64,000 bases of DNA from Cryptomeria japonica (GCF_030272615.1 NC_081405.1:152190113-152254112), one strand, 5' to 3'. Shown: positions 1 to 13,600, numbered from the stretch's first letter. Notes: generated by a model from the letters alone, not told the origin. Numbers and translations: made by a program.

Positions 1-434
1 AACTCTAATGAAATCTCTCCCCCTTTGACATCAAGGACAAAGGGTACAAAATTGCAAACAACTACTTTCTCATCTTACTTCCTAAAAATGGTGATAACTA
101 CTCAACTTCCCAAAAAAAAGAAACCACCAAATTGCATTCATACCACTACCCCCCCCACAAGAGAAGTCACTACATCAATCAAGAGACAAAATATTAACTA
201 TAAATATCTCTTGGATAGATGGACATCAATGAACAACTATGTTGTGAACCTCCACAAACATCTGAAAATATCCACAAAATATCTTCCCACACTTTTCCAT
301 GTTAAGGACATCTCAACACCCAAAACACGAGACGGGGACACACTAGATCCACATTCAAATCTCCCCCTCAGACATTGCACCACTAATTGGTTTCCTAAAT
401 AAGAATCAACACCAATAGAGCATACGGATCCAAC

Positions 435-1000
435 TTAAGCATTTCCTCCAATGCTCTCATCTCCTTTCTTCACCCAAGCTATCTCCATCTTTTGTCTTTC
501 TTTATTCAAGTCAATCTTCTTAACTGGACTAGTCTTCTCATTCTTTCCTCTATAAAACCTAGTAATGTGCCCTAATTTGTTGCAATTATAGCATGTTGCA
601 CCTTGTTGTTGTCCATTTCCATTCATTTTGCCACCATCAGTTTTTCTGAACCTTCCATTAGACCTACACTCAACAACTTTGTGCCCAAAATTGTTGCAAG
701 CATAACAATATCCATTGAAATACTAAACATATCTACTATGATTTGTACTTCCATATCCATTCTATACCATACTACTTCTGCATTCAGTATCTCCATGTTC
801 AAATTTGTTGCATGCATAACATCTTCCATTAAAAGATTGCTTTTTGATATGATCTCTAGATTCACTAGCCTTATGTGCAAATTTATTACAATTGTAATAT
901 TACCCATTAAAGAATTTTGATATAATTTGACTTCTACATTCACTAATTATATATCCAAACCTATTGTAAGAAAAATGGTCCCATTAAAAGTTGAATACCT
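435..1000 (-). other. Zinc-knuckle (CCHC) cluster within the Copia fossil
   Basis: Several CCHC-type zinc-knuckle modules follow one another on the minus strand; the clearest is C-Y-N-C-N-K-L-G-H-I-T near 560-600, and others carry the pattern F-N-G-x-x-Y-x-C-N-K-x-x-H. Such modules in retroelement gag proteins bind nucleic acid. The same F-N-G-N-Y-Y-x-C-N-K spacing recurs at 60.9 kb in a different element of this window, so the two cluster types are related. A Lys/Glu-rich linker precedes it at about 1000-1290. The region is broken and is a fossil, not a host gene. Confidence 0.65.
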
Positions 1001-2770
1001 AGTTTGAGTAGTGGGAGAACTTTTGACATTCTCCTTGTTTTGGACGGGAGTGAAGGCTCGTTGCTCTTTACTAGAGTCAGTCAATTGAACCTTAACCTTT
1101 TACTTATTTTCATTCAACTAGATTTCTATTTGGGTGGACATTGGTTCCAATGTCCTACTTTCTTCTACCTGATTCAACTCTTCGTCTATTATGCTTATCC
1201 AACTATTATCTTTCTAAGTAACCTTTTCTTCAGTTTCAAGTTTACATATATTTTTAATCTGATAATGTTCTTCACATACTTCCACTAGCAAGAAATTGCC
1301 ATAATTATTATCCTCCACACATTAGACATTTCCCTCAGCTCTTATTCCTTTTGCAACAAGTTTTGTGAACCTTCCTTTTCTAATTTCACATCTAGCATCT
1401 TTAAATGTAATCACATACCCTTTATTGCACATATGACTAACATGCAGTAAATTATGTCTCAAAGATTTAACATAATAGACATGATATGTCTTATGCTTAT
1501 GATCAATTGTAATGCTTCCTTTTTCACAAATAGGAGTTTCCTCCTGGAAATTTTACTAATCCAACATCATACTTCTATAGGTGAATGAACTTCTCGCTAT
1601 CAAATGTCATATGGTTTGAGCAGCCAGAGTAAATAATTTAAACCTTTGGTTTAATTTTAGCATGCAAAGTAGTTCTTTCTTTTACTAGGTTTCCACCATC
1701 TGGTCTTTCAGATCTTCCTTTGTCCTTCTCCTTTATAAACAAAAACAAAAACTCTTCATTTGCATCATCACCATCTTCATCCTCAAATGAATATGCTTCC
1801 ATTGAGAAAAATCCCCTTTTGCTTTTATCTTTGTCATCTATCTTATTGTCTCTATCATTTATTTTGTATCTATCTTATTTCTCACCATCACCTAATCTCT
1901 TGTAGTCTTCCTTATACATACATCTAGAATCATAATGACTAATTCTTCAATGATTAAATCATTTCAAGGGTAACATTCCTTTGTACCTTTTGGTTCCTCT
2001 CTTCAGTCTTCTCACAATTTTTTCTCTGATGTCATCCATGTCTTCACTTGCTTCTGGTTCAACTTCAGGCTTCCTTGACACATTGAATGCAATCTCTTTC
2101 CTTTCCCTTTTTATATCATCCATATTGGAAATCTCATAGGTAGGTAGTGAACCAAAGAGTTGATCCATTGTGTACTTATCCAAATCACGTCTTTCTTCAA
2201 TAACACATTTCTTGGGTTTGTAGGGTTTGGTAGAGTTAGCAACACTTTTCTCACAACATCACTTTCTTCCATTTTTCCACAAGAACCCTTAATATCATTT
2301 ACTATTTCATTCACTCTGTGTATATAGTCTTCAATATTCTCATCATCAAACATTCTTAGGCTCTCAAAATTGTGCTTCAGGTTCATTATCTTGTCTCTAT
2401 TTGTCTTTGGATCTCCTTCATATGCATATCTTAGTTTCTCCTAGACATCTTTGGCAATTTTCAATCATGTAACCTTAGCAAATACTGTATCACTTATACA
2501 ACTGAAAATTGCAGCTCTAGCCTTTGCATTGTTCTCATGATTCTTAACCTCATCTAGACTTTGAGGACCATTCTCCAATATGGTATATCGAGTCTTGACA
2601 ATTTCCCAAATTCCATTTGGTAAAGTTTCCAAATAGAATTACATCATCTCCTTCCAATAAGAGTAGTTTGTGCGATCATACTTTGGATCTTTGTAGTTGG
2701 GCTCTTGCGTCATTTTGGATCTACCTCAAGTAGTTAAACTTCACTAAGAGGAAACTTGCTAAGATACCAA

Positions 2771-3950
2771 TTGTTGAAAACACTACAAGACTGAGAAAGG
2801 GGGCTAAATAAATCCATATCAATTCCTTTCAAATCTATATAACAATTAAAATTATATTGTAATTGTAAAGCATAAAAGTACACATGAACACCATATTTAT
2901 GTGGAAAAGCCTATAAGGAAAAAACAAAAGTGAGAATCACACTCACAATATAAAAAAATTGACTACAAGGTTTTGGGCTCACTACCAAGGATAAATATGC
3001 ACTTGATGGACTTTCAATGCTAGAGAACACAACCTTAGGGCAATATACAAAGAGACTTGCATAACTGAGATGCACTATCTCATGGCAAGATACAAAAGTC
3101 CACCAACAAACTCATTGTGTATCAGTAGACGAGAAATGGCTAAAACTGAAATGAGTAAATATCATTTCATTGTGAAATTGACCTTGAACCTTGGTGTTAA
3201 GCGAACAATATCATGGCAAGCACATCTAATCACAAATAGTGTCTTTGATCATAGTCACTCTGAAGATATTACTATCAAGGCACTTCTCAACCGACTTTTG
3301 CACATCACCAATACAAGATCTACTTGAATATTATTCTCATCCACTTCATAATTATTCATGCTCATTCCATACCTCAACAAATGCAACCATACATTATTAT
3401 ATACAAAGTTCTTCATCAAAACTCTCAATTAGGTCGACCAAAATAATATAAGCAATATTAGATAAATTACTATATCTGGACTTGAAACAATCACTTTGAT
3501 CCTCTCCAAGAGATAAAGGGGACCCAAACACATCATAGTACTTCATTCAAGTAGGTTCCGACGAACCACACATGCTACCACAATCTCCAAGGTTGACACC
3601 AAATAAAACGTGTAGAAAGATAATGAAGCACATCAAACGCTTAGCCCAAAAACATCTTCCAATGAAAATTGCCAAGTGTGGATCACCACACACCATGGTG
3701 AGATCCATATCAGCAACCTAACTCATCCTCCAAATCTTATCTAGACCAAAAGAGCATAATTCAAACAAGATAGATCAACCAGAACAAAAATCTTAAAACA
3801 ACAAAGCATGTTGAAACATACCAACATAACTAACTTGTGGAACAAAACCAACTCTTGAAAGTTGAAAGAGAATGTTGCACAAACCAAATGAACATGTCCT
3901 TCAAAGCACAACCCTTGAATCCACATATTTTGAAACCACTAGGTAATTTT
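2771..3950 (-). repeat. LTR of the leftmost Copia fossil
   Basis: It begins next to a primer-site-like sequence with TGTTGAAAACAC. A G-run followed by ctaaataaatc (2800-2815) and the motif tatgtggaaaagcctataagg (2902-2922) match the layout of the better preserved LTRs at 22040 and 27808 (G-run, then gtggaaaccc...gggaaaaacc). The far border was not found and is estimated from the 1.2-1.5 kb length of related LTRs here. Confidence 0.5.
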
Positions 3951-5079
3951 TTAGACCAGTTTGACAAACAACCTTACTTTCAGAAAACAACAACTAACTT
4001 CATTATCTGAGAAATCGGAGGACCCACACACCTGATAATACATCATTCACATAACATAAACATTATATCTAAATTTGCACATCATGATCTTCATAATGTA
4101 AAATGATGCAAAACATTCTTCTATTGGAGCATTAAATACTATTTCCTGCATATTGAAACTTCCTGTACTATAACCTTTCAAAACCAACTTATGTATGCAA
4201 AACATTAGTACTAGACAACATGATAAAATCTGAACATCTAGTCCTTGATCATATACATTACTGAATACTTGTAATCAGAAACAAATAGAAACTAGGAATG
4301 ACATATAAGACTAATATTCATAACAACATAATGCATCAACAACCATTATCTCCAAGTTTTTATACATCTCTAATAGAGATGTATAGAAACTTAATCGAAT
4401 ATTTGTTGCACACTTATACAAACTTACTGTGACAAACTAGACAAGGTACCATTTTTTGCACATAGGATATAAATACTCTTACCAGCATATTAGAGCTTAC
4501 TCATCATAACTATCAAACAATATATCAATTCTCTTTTCCATGCAGAAATATCCACAATTGTAGATGTCAGGAAAGCCAACACCACCATTACACAAAGTAT
4601 CAACATCTGAACATAAACAACAAAATCTACACTAATATTTTTGAACCATATAGTATTCATTATAGATCATCAACTAAGCACTATAAAAATGATCAACAAC
4701 TAAAGAACTGGATAAACACATCAACTGATCATGAGGAAAATCATCAAATAAAATACATCAAACCATCAACTAAAACATATCAGCTGAACATTAGACAAAT
4801 CATCAACTGAAATACACCAACCAACTGAACATCATTAGACCATCAACTGAAACTTTAGACCATCAACTAAAACACATCAATTGAACATCAACTAAAACAC
4901 ATCAATTGAACATCAAATAAATCACCAACTGGATCTAATAGGTCAATCACTAGACAAATAGAACATGTTTGTCATCTATGAAATTGATCAACTACATCAA
5001 CTGATTATAATAAACACCAAACAAGTTTGACATCAATGACAACACAACAAAGTATTATTCAGGTTTCCAACGACTACCT
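3951..5079. repeat. No gene seen; contains degenerate short repeats (4650-4960)
   Basis: From about 4650 to 4960 the strings atcaactgaacat, catcaactaaaac and catcaattgaac recur many times with irregular 12-25 bp spacing, which looks like a decayed minisatellite. The rest is AT-rich sequence with no coding support. Its place directly after the RNase H remnant of the next Copia suggests it may replace or derive from that element's missing 3' end. Confidence 0.45.
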
Positions 5080-8000
5080 CCTTAGAGTAATATGTATCAG
5101 TCACACACTCTACTTTACTAATGAAAATGATACCTTTTACTCATCCAACTTACTAGACTAACAAATAGGGAGAAAACTAACCATTAGTGGACCTTTGACT
5201 ATCACAATTAGTTGTCCAATCTCCATCCACAAAGCCCCATATGTCTAATGAATTATCCCTATCAACTGTCTCATTATGAGATAAATAATTATAAGTACCA
5301 CACAAATATATAAATACTATCTCATTTCTAATGCTCCTTAGAAAGGTTCTGCATAGTCCTATAATACTCCCATTGCTTTGGAAATACCTAATCTAGTGCA
5401 AACCATTACATACATCAAGCTTCCAAGAGCACTAGCATAATACATGTAAACATAACCTCAAAATTATTATTTGATTTGGGAAATGTATCTAAATGAATCT
5501 TATTGGCAATAGGAAGTATATTAATAAAGGGTTTATAATCATGTGTACTAAACCACTACAAAATAGTATCAATGTGCTTGTTTGACTTGACAATTTTTTA
5601 TGTGTACCCAGTTCCTACCGATTTCCATACCAAGAACATATTTCATAACTCTCAATTTCTTCATATTAAATGTATTGGAAATTGAAGTTTTGAGCTCCCT
5701 AATTAGCACATGTTTTTGTTACTAATAAAAAACATCTCATCCACATGCAAGACAATGATTAAAATTTTATCATCAATAATTCTAACATAAACACAACGAT
5801 CCTATTCACTCCTAACAAGATGCAAACTTGATGTAAAAGAATTAAACTTCTAGTACCACATCCTAGGCAACTATTTTAGACCATTTAATGATTTTTTCAA
5901 TATACAAGATACATTTTAGTTCACCTTGACACCAAAATCATCAAGTTGTCACATATAAATCCCTTCTTCAAAATCATAATGTAAGAAATTAATTTTAACA
6001 TCCATTTTCTCAATCTCAAAATCACAAGCTATAACAATGGATAGTGGTAATCTAACAAAAGTTAACCTAACAAAAAGGGAATTTCTTTTACCAAAATTGA
6101 GTCCCTCCTTTTGGGAGTAGCCCTCAACCACCAGTCTATCCTTGTATCCCTCAACCACTAGTCTATCCTTGTATTATTATAACTATCCACCCACTCAAAT
6201 TTTCTTCTTATACACCTTCTTGGAACCAATGGGCTTTCTTCTCTCAAGTAAAATCACAAGATCAAAGTGTCACAACTGTCTAGGCCCATCCTCTCCTCCT
6301 ACATTTCTTGCATCCAAGACCCACTATTCTACAAAGAGACGATGTTCCTAAAATATTTAGGTTCACTGTTAGTACTAGTAAAGCAAATACACAACAAAAA
6401 TATGGTAGTTCATATCTATCAACTAGATTCTATTATTTTGTGGATACCCTCATGGAAGGAGTAAGGGTCCATTCGTATTCTTGTTTATGTTTTTCCCACT
6501 ATCCTCATATAAACCCTCTTCTTCCTCCCTATCATATAATCTATCTATGTATTCTTCCACATGTGTATCTTCTTACTTATTGACCTTAGTCTCAAAATGA
6601 ACTATTTTCTATCTTGTTTTTTTCTTTGGTTTTTTATGCATTAACAATCTCTATACTCTTTCAAAATCACATCTCTAGAAAAAATCATCATTTTGAGCTA
6701 ATGTATTCCATATCTTATGACTATTTACATTCTTACCATATCTTACGAAGATGCATTTATAAGATTTTGGATCCAATTTAAAGATATTAGTTTCCTAATG
6801 TAGCGGTGTAAATTGTTACTGGGCCAATTTACACCTCATGTTTGTGCCCCTACTCTAGTGTTTCTCTCCCTCGCCTCTTATCTGGGTCCGTTCAATGTCT
6901 TGAATCCAATTTATATGCTTAAAACACCTACCAAGTGATTCCTTGGAGAGGTGTATGTCACAACCCTCCTTTATCACTTTTGATTTGATACAATTTCTAT
7001 TATATTTTTTGTGGTTGAGTTATTGAATATGGTTGAATAAATATTATAAAAGGTTAGATAATGGACCCACATACACACTTGGAGAATATAATTTAAAAAG
7101 GCATTATTTATTTTTATTTTTTTCCCATTCCCAATTATGGCACATGTTGTAGGAGAAATTAGAAGCTTCTAGAGAAATCTTCATTCTTTAATTCCCTTGC
7201 ATGTAACTCCCCCACTAGGATATTAATCAATTTTGCATGGATCCAATATTGGAAAAAGAATCTCATTTTCAATTAATTTCTATAGATAGTGGAGTTAAGG
7301 GGTTTTTCCTATATATTGTATGCAATTTTCAAAAAGAGGGAGTTGATTATTTTTTTGAAGAAAAGTTTTCTCAAGTAGTAGTTTTTTTTTTCTGGTAGTC
7401 ACATTTTTCATTTGTAGAATTGTTAAGTTTGTTTTGAAGAAGTTTCACCAAGCTTGCTAGGAAGGATCAAGGAAGGCTAACTTGAAGATTTGGAGGAGGA
7501 ATCAACATCAAAAGGCTTCTCCAGGTTCCCTCCCTTTTTGCATTTGCTAATTGCTTATGTAAATTTCATATTTTCAAAAGAAAGGAAATATCTCCTCTTA
7601 GATTCTTTTATTTGAATATAATTTTCTGAAGGAAATTATTTCTTAATTATTAGATAGATTAATTAGAAAGGAAAATCTATTTTTCATTAAAGAAATGCAT
7701 TGATAAAAGTACTTTTCAAACATGCAAATGCAGATTTCTTTTTATTTGTTAATCTGTTTAGAGAAAAGAAAGAATTCAGACTTCTACTTTTTTCTGCTTT
7801 TTGAAATCTAGAGAAAATCTTGAATCTGGAAAAATCGTGCTTTTCAACATCTCTATTTTTTTTTTGAAACCTCAAGATTCTTTTATCTTTGTAAATAGTT
7901 TCTTTCTCTATGCATATAATCATTTGTATTGAGAAATCTCGTTATGTGAAATAGTATTTCAAATATGAATTTTTTTCTCAATATTGTTGTATAAACTCCC

Positions 8001-8355
8001 TATGAAAATATTATCTTTGTTATTTATTTATTTTTTCAGAAATCTCTCTTCCTCTGTGAATATTAATTTCTGACAAACTCATCATAAAAATTTATGTTTA
8101 TCTCAATGTAAGTCAAATTTGTTGAATATGATCACTGTGAAATCAAAATTTATACTTTTACTTATCTCTGAGGTAATTTAGTCCTTTGTTGTATTGCTTG
8201 TCTCAATTTCAAGCACAAAGTATTTTTTTTTTTGGGCAAACATCTGAAACAATTTTCTCTATTTTCTTTCATACCTGTGAATAGATTCTTATTTTTATTT
8301 TTATAATAACATTTTTATATATCCCTCTTAAATTGTTAATAAAATTGGAATAATA

Positions 8356-8357
<2 letters not shown>

Positions 8358-8426
<69 letters not shown>

Positions 8427-8500
8427 TGTATGTATGTATGTATGTATGTATGTATGTATGTATGTATGTATGTATGTATGTATGTATGTATGTATGTATA
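8358..8500. repeat. (TA)n followed by (TATG)n microsatellite
   Basis: An uninterrupted TA run of about 42 bp passes directly into about 100 bp of perfect TATG/GTAT repeats. It lies inside the 6799-11736 insertion. The perfection of the tetranucleotide run suggests recent slippage growth. The reading frame across it encodes only a simple Tyr/Ile/His/Thr repeat and is not a gene. Confidence 0.95.
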
Positions 8501-8589
8501 TTGCAATATTAAATTTATACGATAAAAAAATAAAATAAAATAAAACAAAGTAGTTTCAAAAAGTACTTTTTTTTCATTAAATAAATTTA

Positions 8590-8775
8590 ATGAGGGGGGC
8601 CGGAGTTAATATCACCGTCGGGGAGTTGTACTCTCCACTACCCATGCGGTCACTGTTACGGCAGTGGCCGCAAAGGGAGTGGAGGGGCCCACGACTGTCC
8701 CCTCATCACTGTGGGCTTGCACCTACAGGTCCACAGTGGTGATGGGACCTGTGGCCCCCACTCCCCACTTGACAA
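8590..8775. other. GC-rich island with imperfect inverted repeats
   Basis: A sharply GC-richer block (ggggggccggag ... ccccactccccac) within AT-rich surroundings. It contains catcactgtgg and ccacagtggtgatg, which can pair with a small bulge, and related ggagtggagggg / ccccactcccc arms. It lies inside the probable giant LTR, so it may be part of that LTR's regulatory region; no function can be assigned from sequence alone. Confidence 0.5.
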
Positions 8776-10439
8776 TAAAAGCATAGTTTCGTATCATTTT
8801 TTTTAAAATTTAGATTTTATTTTTTTTCATATTAATTTGCAAATTGGAATTTTCTAATAATTTCTTTAATTTAAATTTTAGTTTAGTAAGGTTAAACTTA
8901 GAAAAATTTATAAATAATTTGGATCATTGTTTAGTAAATTTATAATTGTAAATTAAAATATATCTAATTTTATAATTGGAATCTTTCAATCTATTTGAGA
9001 TTTATTGGGTTACTTAGTTGGTATTTTAGATTCATTAAAAACAATTAATTCATATTATTATGATTTGATCCAAAATTTGTCTAATGTCTAAACTAATTGC
9101 TTATTTTGAACTAGTGACTATATAATTAATTATTCTCGTGATAGAAATAAACATTGCTTAATCTTGCATGTGAATTACACTATTCTTGCATCATGCAAAT
9201 TACTTATACATTATTTGCATTTATTGATGAGCAAGTTACATTTTCATCATCTTCATGCAAGTTACATTTTTAATTATCAATATGCGAGTTTCATAATTGT
9301 CATTATTGTGCAAGTTATATTTCAAGTTTTGAATATTAAATAATTTAGTTGTAGAAGGATGGTATTTTTTTTCAAGTGGTTCATGAATCCCATAGAAGTA
9401 GTAATTTCAATCAATTAAGCTTTGCAATGTCTAATTATGCATGTTCATTTCATAATTGTTTCAAGCATGATGCTAATTAAAAGTTTTCATAGCCTCTTAG
9501 TTAGAAAACTAAACAAAGGGAGTTGGAAAACAAAAACCTAGCAGTGTTCGGTATTTACGGTGCCTCTAGGTCACGCTTATGGGTAATGTCGTTGTGTTGA
9601 ACTACTGCACTTAACGCCTAATAAAGTTGCATCAACGACGTCTGTGGCATTGTCCCTATAAATCGTCGGGGAGTAATAAGGGACACTTGGAAGTTAAAAT
9701 CCAAGGGGCGGGTAATTCCCCTTGGATCGATAATCTAATAAGATAATCCTTAAATGATTTTACACCCGCTATGTTAAACCATAGTAAACCCCTTTAGGGT
9801 TGATTGAGTGAAATGCTTTTATAAATTTGACTTAATCTCAAAGAGTTGTTGGTGATTGACAATTGGGTCAAGGGTGACGCTTATGATAGGATTAGGATCT
9901 AGTTGTTTTAGGCCACAAGCAATAGGCCATCTTGAGCCTTTGCTTAAGTGCTACCATCGTGGGTAGCAACCGCAAAGAAACTGTCTGGGACATTGACCCT
10001 AGAAAGGGTTGTGTACCCACCAAACGGTTTACATTAAACCATAGATTAGAAAATAGAACTACATACTTTATGCCTTGATCCCATGTCGAAACGGGTATGT
10101 AGGCAGTCTAGGGATGAAGTTGTCCCTAGTACTCAGGCATTCGTGGATGGGGTCTAGGTTTGGTAAGAAGAAGGATTGTGAAGAATCCTAATTCAAAATA
10201 TAAGTGTAATAAAAGAAAAAGTAATTCAATGCATACTCAAAAGGAATCCCATATGGATTCGCTTGACTTCCCAAGACTTTAAGCCAAATTACGAGGTGGA
10301 ATTCAAGCTTGCATTATGTTATTTTGATTTCTCCTAAGGATGGCGACCTCGGTGCACTCCTATTAGAGGAGTGTAGTGCTTAGTGAGTGGCTCAAGACCC
10401 GAATGGTCCCGATGAGTCTAAGTCTCTAGCCAGAGCACC

Positions 10440-10610
10440 TCCTATCCCAATTGGATAGATGCCTACCCCGTATGGGTAGATGCCTCTCCTGTATTGGATA
10501 GATGAAACCTTTTGTTCTGTATGGACAGATCCCTAACCCGTATGGTTAGATTCTCATCCCGGATGGATGAATGCCTAATCAAAATGGATGGATGCCCAGA
10601 GTATGTGATA
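10440..10610. repeat. Degenerate ~25-bp tandem repeat (GGATAGATGCC type)
   Basis: The strings attggatagatgcc, tatgggtagatgcc, attggatagatg, tatggacagatccc, tatggttagattc, ggatggatgaatgcc and atggatggatgccc follow each other every 20-28 bp, alternating with ctaccccgt-like spacers. This is a short minisatellite inside the 6799-11736 insertion. Confidence 0.7.
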
Positions 10611-13600
10611 GAATCAAACACAAATGATTAAATTAAATATTTTTTAAAAAAAAGGTCAAAATTTTGTTAAGTATAGTGGGTTATTACAATGTACTCCTCG
10701 CTTGGCCCAAAATCTGGTCCCTACTTGAGGAGGACTAGGGCGCTAGTGCCCTAGTCTTGGACTAGAGTACCCAACACCCTGGTCCCCCTCTTTGGGGCCC
10801 AATTTTCAAGGAGGGGGTTAGACCCACTTCTCCAATAGGAAAATAAATTGGTGGCTCACTATGACCATTGGAGGTCAGCCTAATCAGTAAATTGACCTAG
10901 ATCCTCATATATAAAGACATTAATCAATTCATTTCAATTATAAGTCTTCGCATTCAGGCAATCAAGCATTGAAGCACACTCATCATCAAACATTTCCAGA
11001 GGTCTTCAACGTTGCATATTCTTCATTCAACCATTGTAGAGCATATTACAATATTCATATGCAAGCATGTGTGTGCGATTAGGGTTTTATCATGTTCATG
11101 CCATTTAATACAACATATGTGATTACATTTAAGAAGCAAAGCATCATTATCAGACATTATAGATCTAAGGTATATCCTTCCATCATTTATTTCAGTATTT
11201 GCAACATTTCATTCAAGGTTAATTCCTAAACCAGGGTTTGACTTAGGCAAACCTCTATTTCCAACCTATTTCCCCTTCTTTATGTGTGTAGGAAGTAGGT
11301 ACAGAGTTGCGATATTTAGGATAAGATTATTTACAGTGAAGAATCAGTCCCCCATTAGAGTGAAAAAAGTGTGGAGGACCAAAGCGACTGTCACACTAGT
11401 CCCAAAAAAATCATGAGCTCCTTCTCAGAACAAGTCTAAATCCTCTTACAATCCTCAGATCTAGGTTCATGGCTCGATCCAACAACTGTAGCTCATTGTT
11501 TATGCATAATCACATCAATTTCATCTTGTTTACCCTAATTTCAACATCTTCAACAAATCAATTCAACTCAAGGGAAAGAAGAGGCTCATTTAACACCCTT
11601 GAAATTAGATCAGCATTCAAACCTCTTTGGTTTTGATCTATTTAATTCCTATCTTTTCCTAATGTAATGGTCCCCAAGTCATAAAATTAGTGGTTTCTTC
11701 CTTCTATGGTGGAAACCTTAATTTTTCACCATTACACCTAAGAAACATGAACATAAGCCTCACAACCAGAGATCATAAAATGTGAACTAAAAGGATCACT
11801 GCTTGTCCATTAGTCATAAGTTATTTTTCAACAAGAGCTGAAAAAGGAGATCTATTAATCAAGTATCAAACTCTAAGCCTCTACCCAAAAGTACTTGCCT
11901 AATTTTGTACCAATCAATACACTTCTCTCTCTCCACTAAGGTTTGATTTATGCTTTCATCAAGCTTATTATATTGTGGTGTGTAGGGGTTATATTTTCAT
12001 CAAAAAATACCTACATACTTACAAAAATTCATCGCTATTGTTAGATTTCAACACCCCTACCTTATAATCTATTTTTCAACTAAGGCCTTGAATTCTATAA
12101 ACTTATTGAAAACTTTAGATTTAGCACACATAAAACAAATTCAAGTGTATCTAGATGAATTGAATGAATATAAATATTTTTCCATAGAACCCACACTTGC
12201 TAGAATAAACACATATGAATGAATAATTGCTATTAATATCTCTACCTTATACAAGGAAAATATTATATATTCTGTTAACCTAACACAATTCTCAAAAAAT
12301 CTAAAATGATCATCAAGATAATAAAAATTGTGAATCATATTTTTATTAAGGTTATAAGATCTTTTAGATCTAATGTGATCCAAACATGGTACCACAACAT
12401 GCCTATATTTTCATATTTACTAGTTAAATTTGTAAATCATAGAATTTGGAGGTGTTCAACTTAGAAAAAGTTCCAAAATGAAATCCTTTTATAACTTGTA
12501 AACTCCTTCTCACCAAACTAAAATCAAAATTTTCAAATGCATTCCATAATAATTCAACTTCAACATAGAACAAAATTTTATTGCAATTCTTAGAATGTGA
12601 AAAATGTCATCGAGGGATTTAATCCTCCCTTTACTAAAAAAAAAAATTGCTTTCTTTTACAACCAATATGATGACTAGCATTTTCACCATGGAAAACCTC
12701 TCCTCCATCATAAACCTTGCAAGATAAAAACTACTATGTATGAGGAGTCATATGAGAGTAACAACCTGAATTTATGAGTCAAGCATCATCACTAATAGAG
12801 AACAAAATTCGACAAATTATCAATCACTATCATCAAAATATTTCTCTATAGAGAAATAAGAAGATGTATTTTTAAATTTCCATTCCTTCTCAATATGTCC
12901 TCTCTTCCCATAATTCTAAAACTTTACACTTCTTTAGGGTTGTGGTTTGACCTCATGATTTGGATCCCTCTTTGATTTCTTACTATCTCAATATACCCAT
13001 ATTTATATTTAGGTCTTACCTGAATGTGAAGAGCATCCTTTAAGTTATCAAAAATGAATTTCCTTCACTCTCCCATAAAATAAAAGTAAAAATAAGACCA
13101 TAAATTGTTGACTCTACACCACCACCACTAATGGAAATAATTAAATTTTCCTAAGAACCAAAAGTCGCAAGATAAATTTATCTTCTTCTTCCATCTTGAC
13201 TCGTAATAAAATAAAAAGCACTAAACCATTTACAATCAAATCACCATATTTTATTTTTAAAGAATATAACCATCTTTTGAGATATAATTTACCGGTTCAA
13301 CTTGTAGCTTAATAAATATCATCCATCATCTGACATAGCATGTATGTAGTGGTCTACTTAGAGACATTCAAGAAGATAGAATCCACAAGATATAGTAGAA
13401 TTGTCTTTATGCATTTTTATGCAAATTTAGCCAATCTCCATCAAACATTATAGATGGATTCTTTTCATTTGTAACCAACATTTTTTGATCTTTTTCTTCC
13501 AAAAGATATTTCATCTTTAGCTTTCACATCTCATACCTAGTGTTATTGAATTTCTCAATATCTAAATGAGAGGAATAGGCTATAGTTTTTAATCCTTCTT

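Larger units (their letters stand above)
1..3950 (-). mobile_element. Copia-type LTR retrotransposon fossil (Sirevirus-like), partial
   Basis: Reading the minus strand from right to left there is an LTR from about 2771 upward, a degenerate initiator-Met primer site beside it (gatacca at 2763-2769), a gag region (about 2700-1700; conserved stretch YIHRVNEIVNDIKGSCGK), a protease-like region (about 1680-1280, with a S-N-H-M-T core), then a zinc-knuckle cluster (435-1000). Polypurine-like tracts (ctccccctttg near 18-30 and ctccccctcag near 361-371) lie at the left end, so the 3' LTR would be outside the window. No integrase or reverse transcriptase is visible between protease and the knuckle cluster. 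The element is old and heavily broken (many breaks). The LTR right border near 3.95 kb is approximate. Confidence 0.7.
6799..11736. mobile_element. 4938-bp insertion with TG...CA ends and 5-bp target duplication; probable giant solo LTR
   Basis: The insertion starts TGTAGCGG and ends CCATTACA, and the 5 bp CCTAA occurs at both flanks (6794-6798 and 11737-11741). It lies inside the integrase region of a minus-strand Copia, which resumes in step on the other side. An 11-bp inverted repeat sits at its left end (GGTGTAAATTG 6805-6815, CAATTTACACC 6825-6835). It has no coding region of note: AT-rich sequence, a microsatellite, a GC-rich island, a tandem repeat and a pyrimidine-rich right part. LTR-type ends with a 5-bp duplication and no visible internal pair of LTRs fit a solo LTR of a Ty3/Gypsy element with very large LTRs. 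A non-autonomous element is the alternative. Confidence 0.7.

Noticed and set aside
8336-8548. 70-codon minus-strand frame of His/Thr/Tyr/Ile repeats
   Set aside because: Pure translation of the TATG/TA microsatellite.
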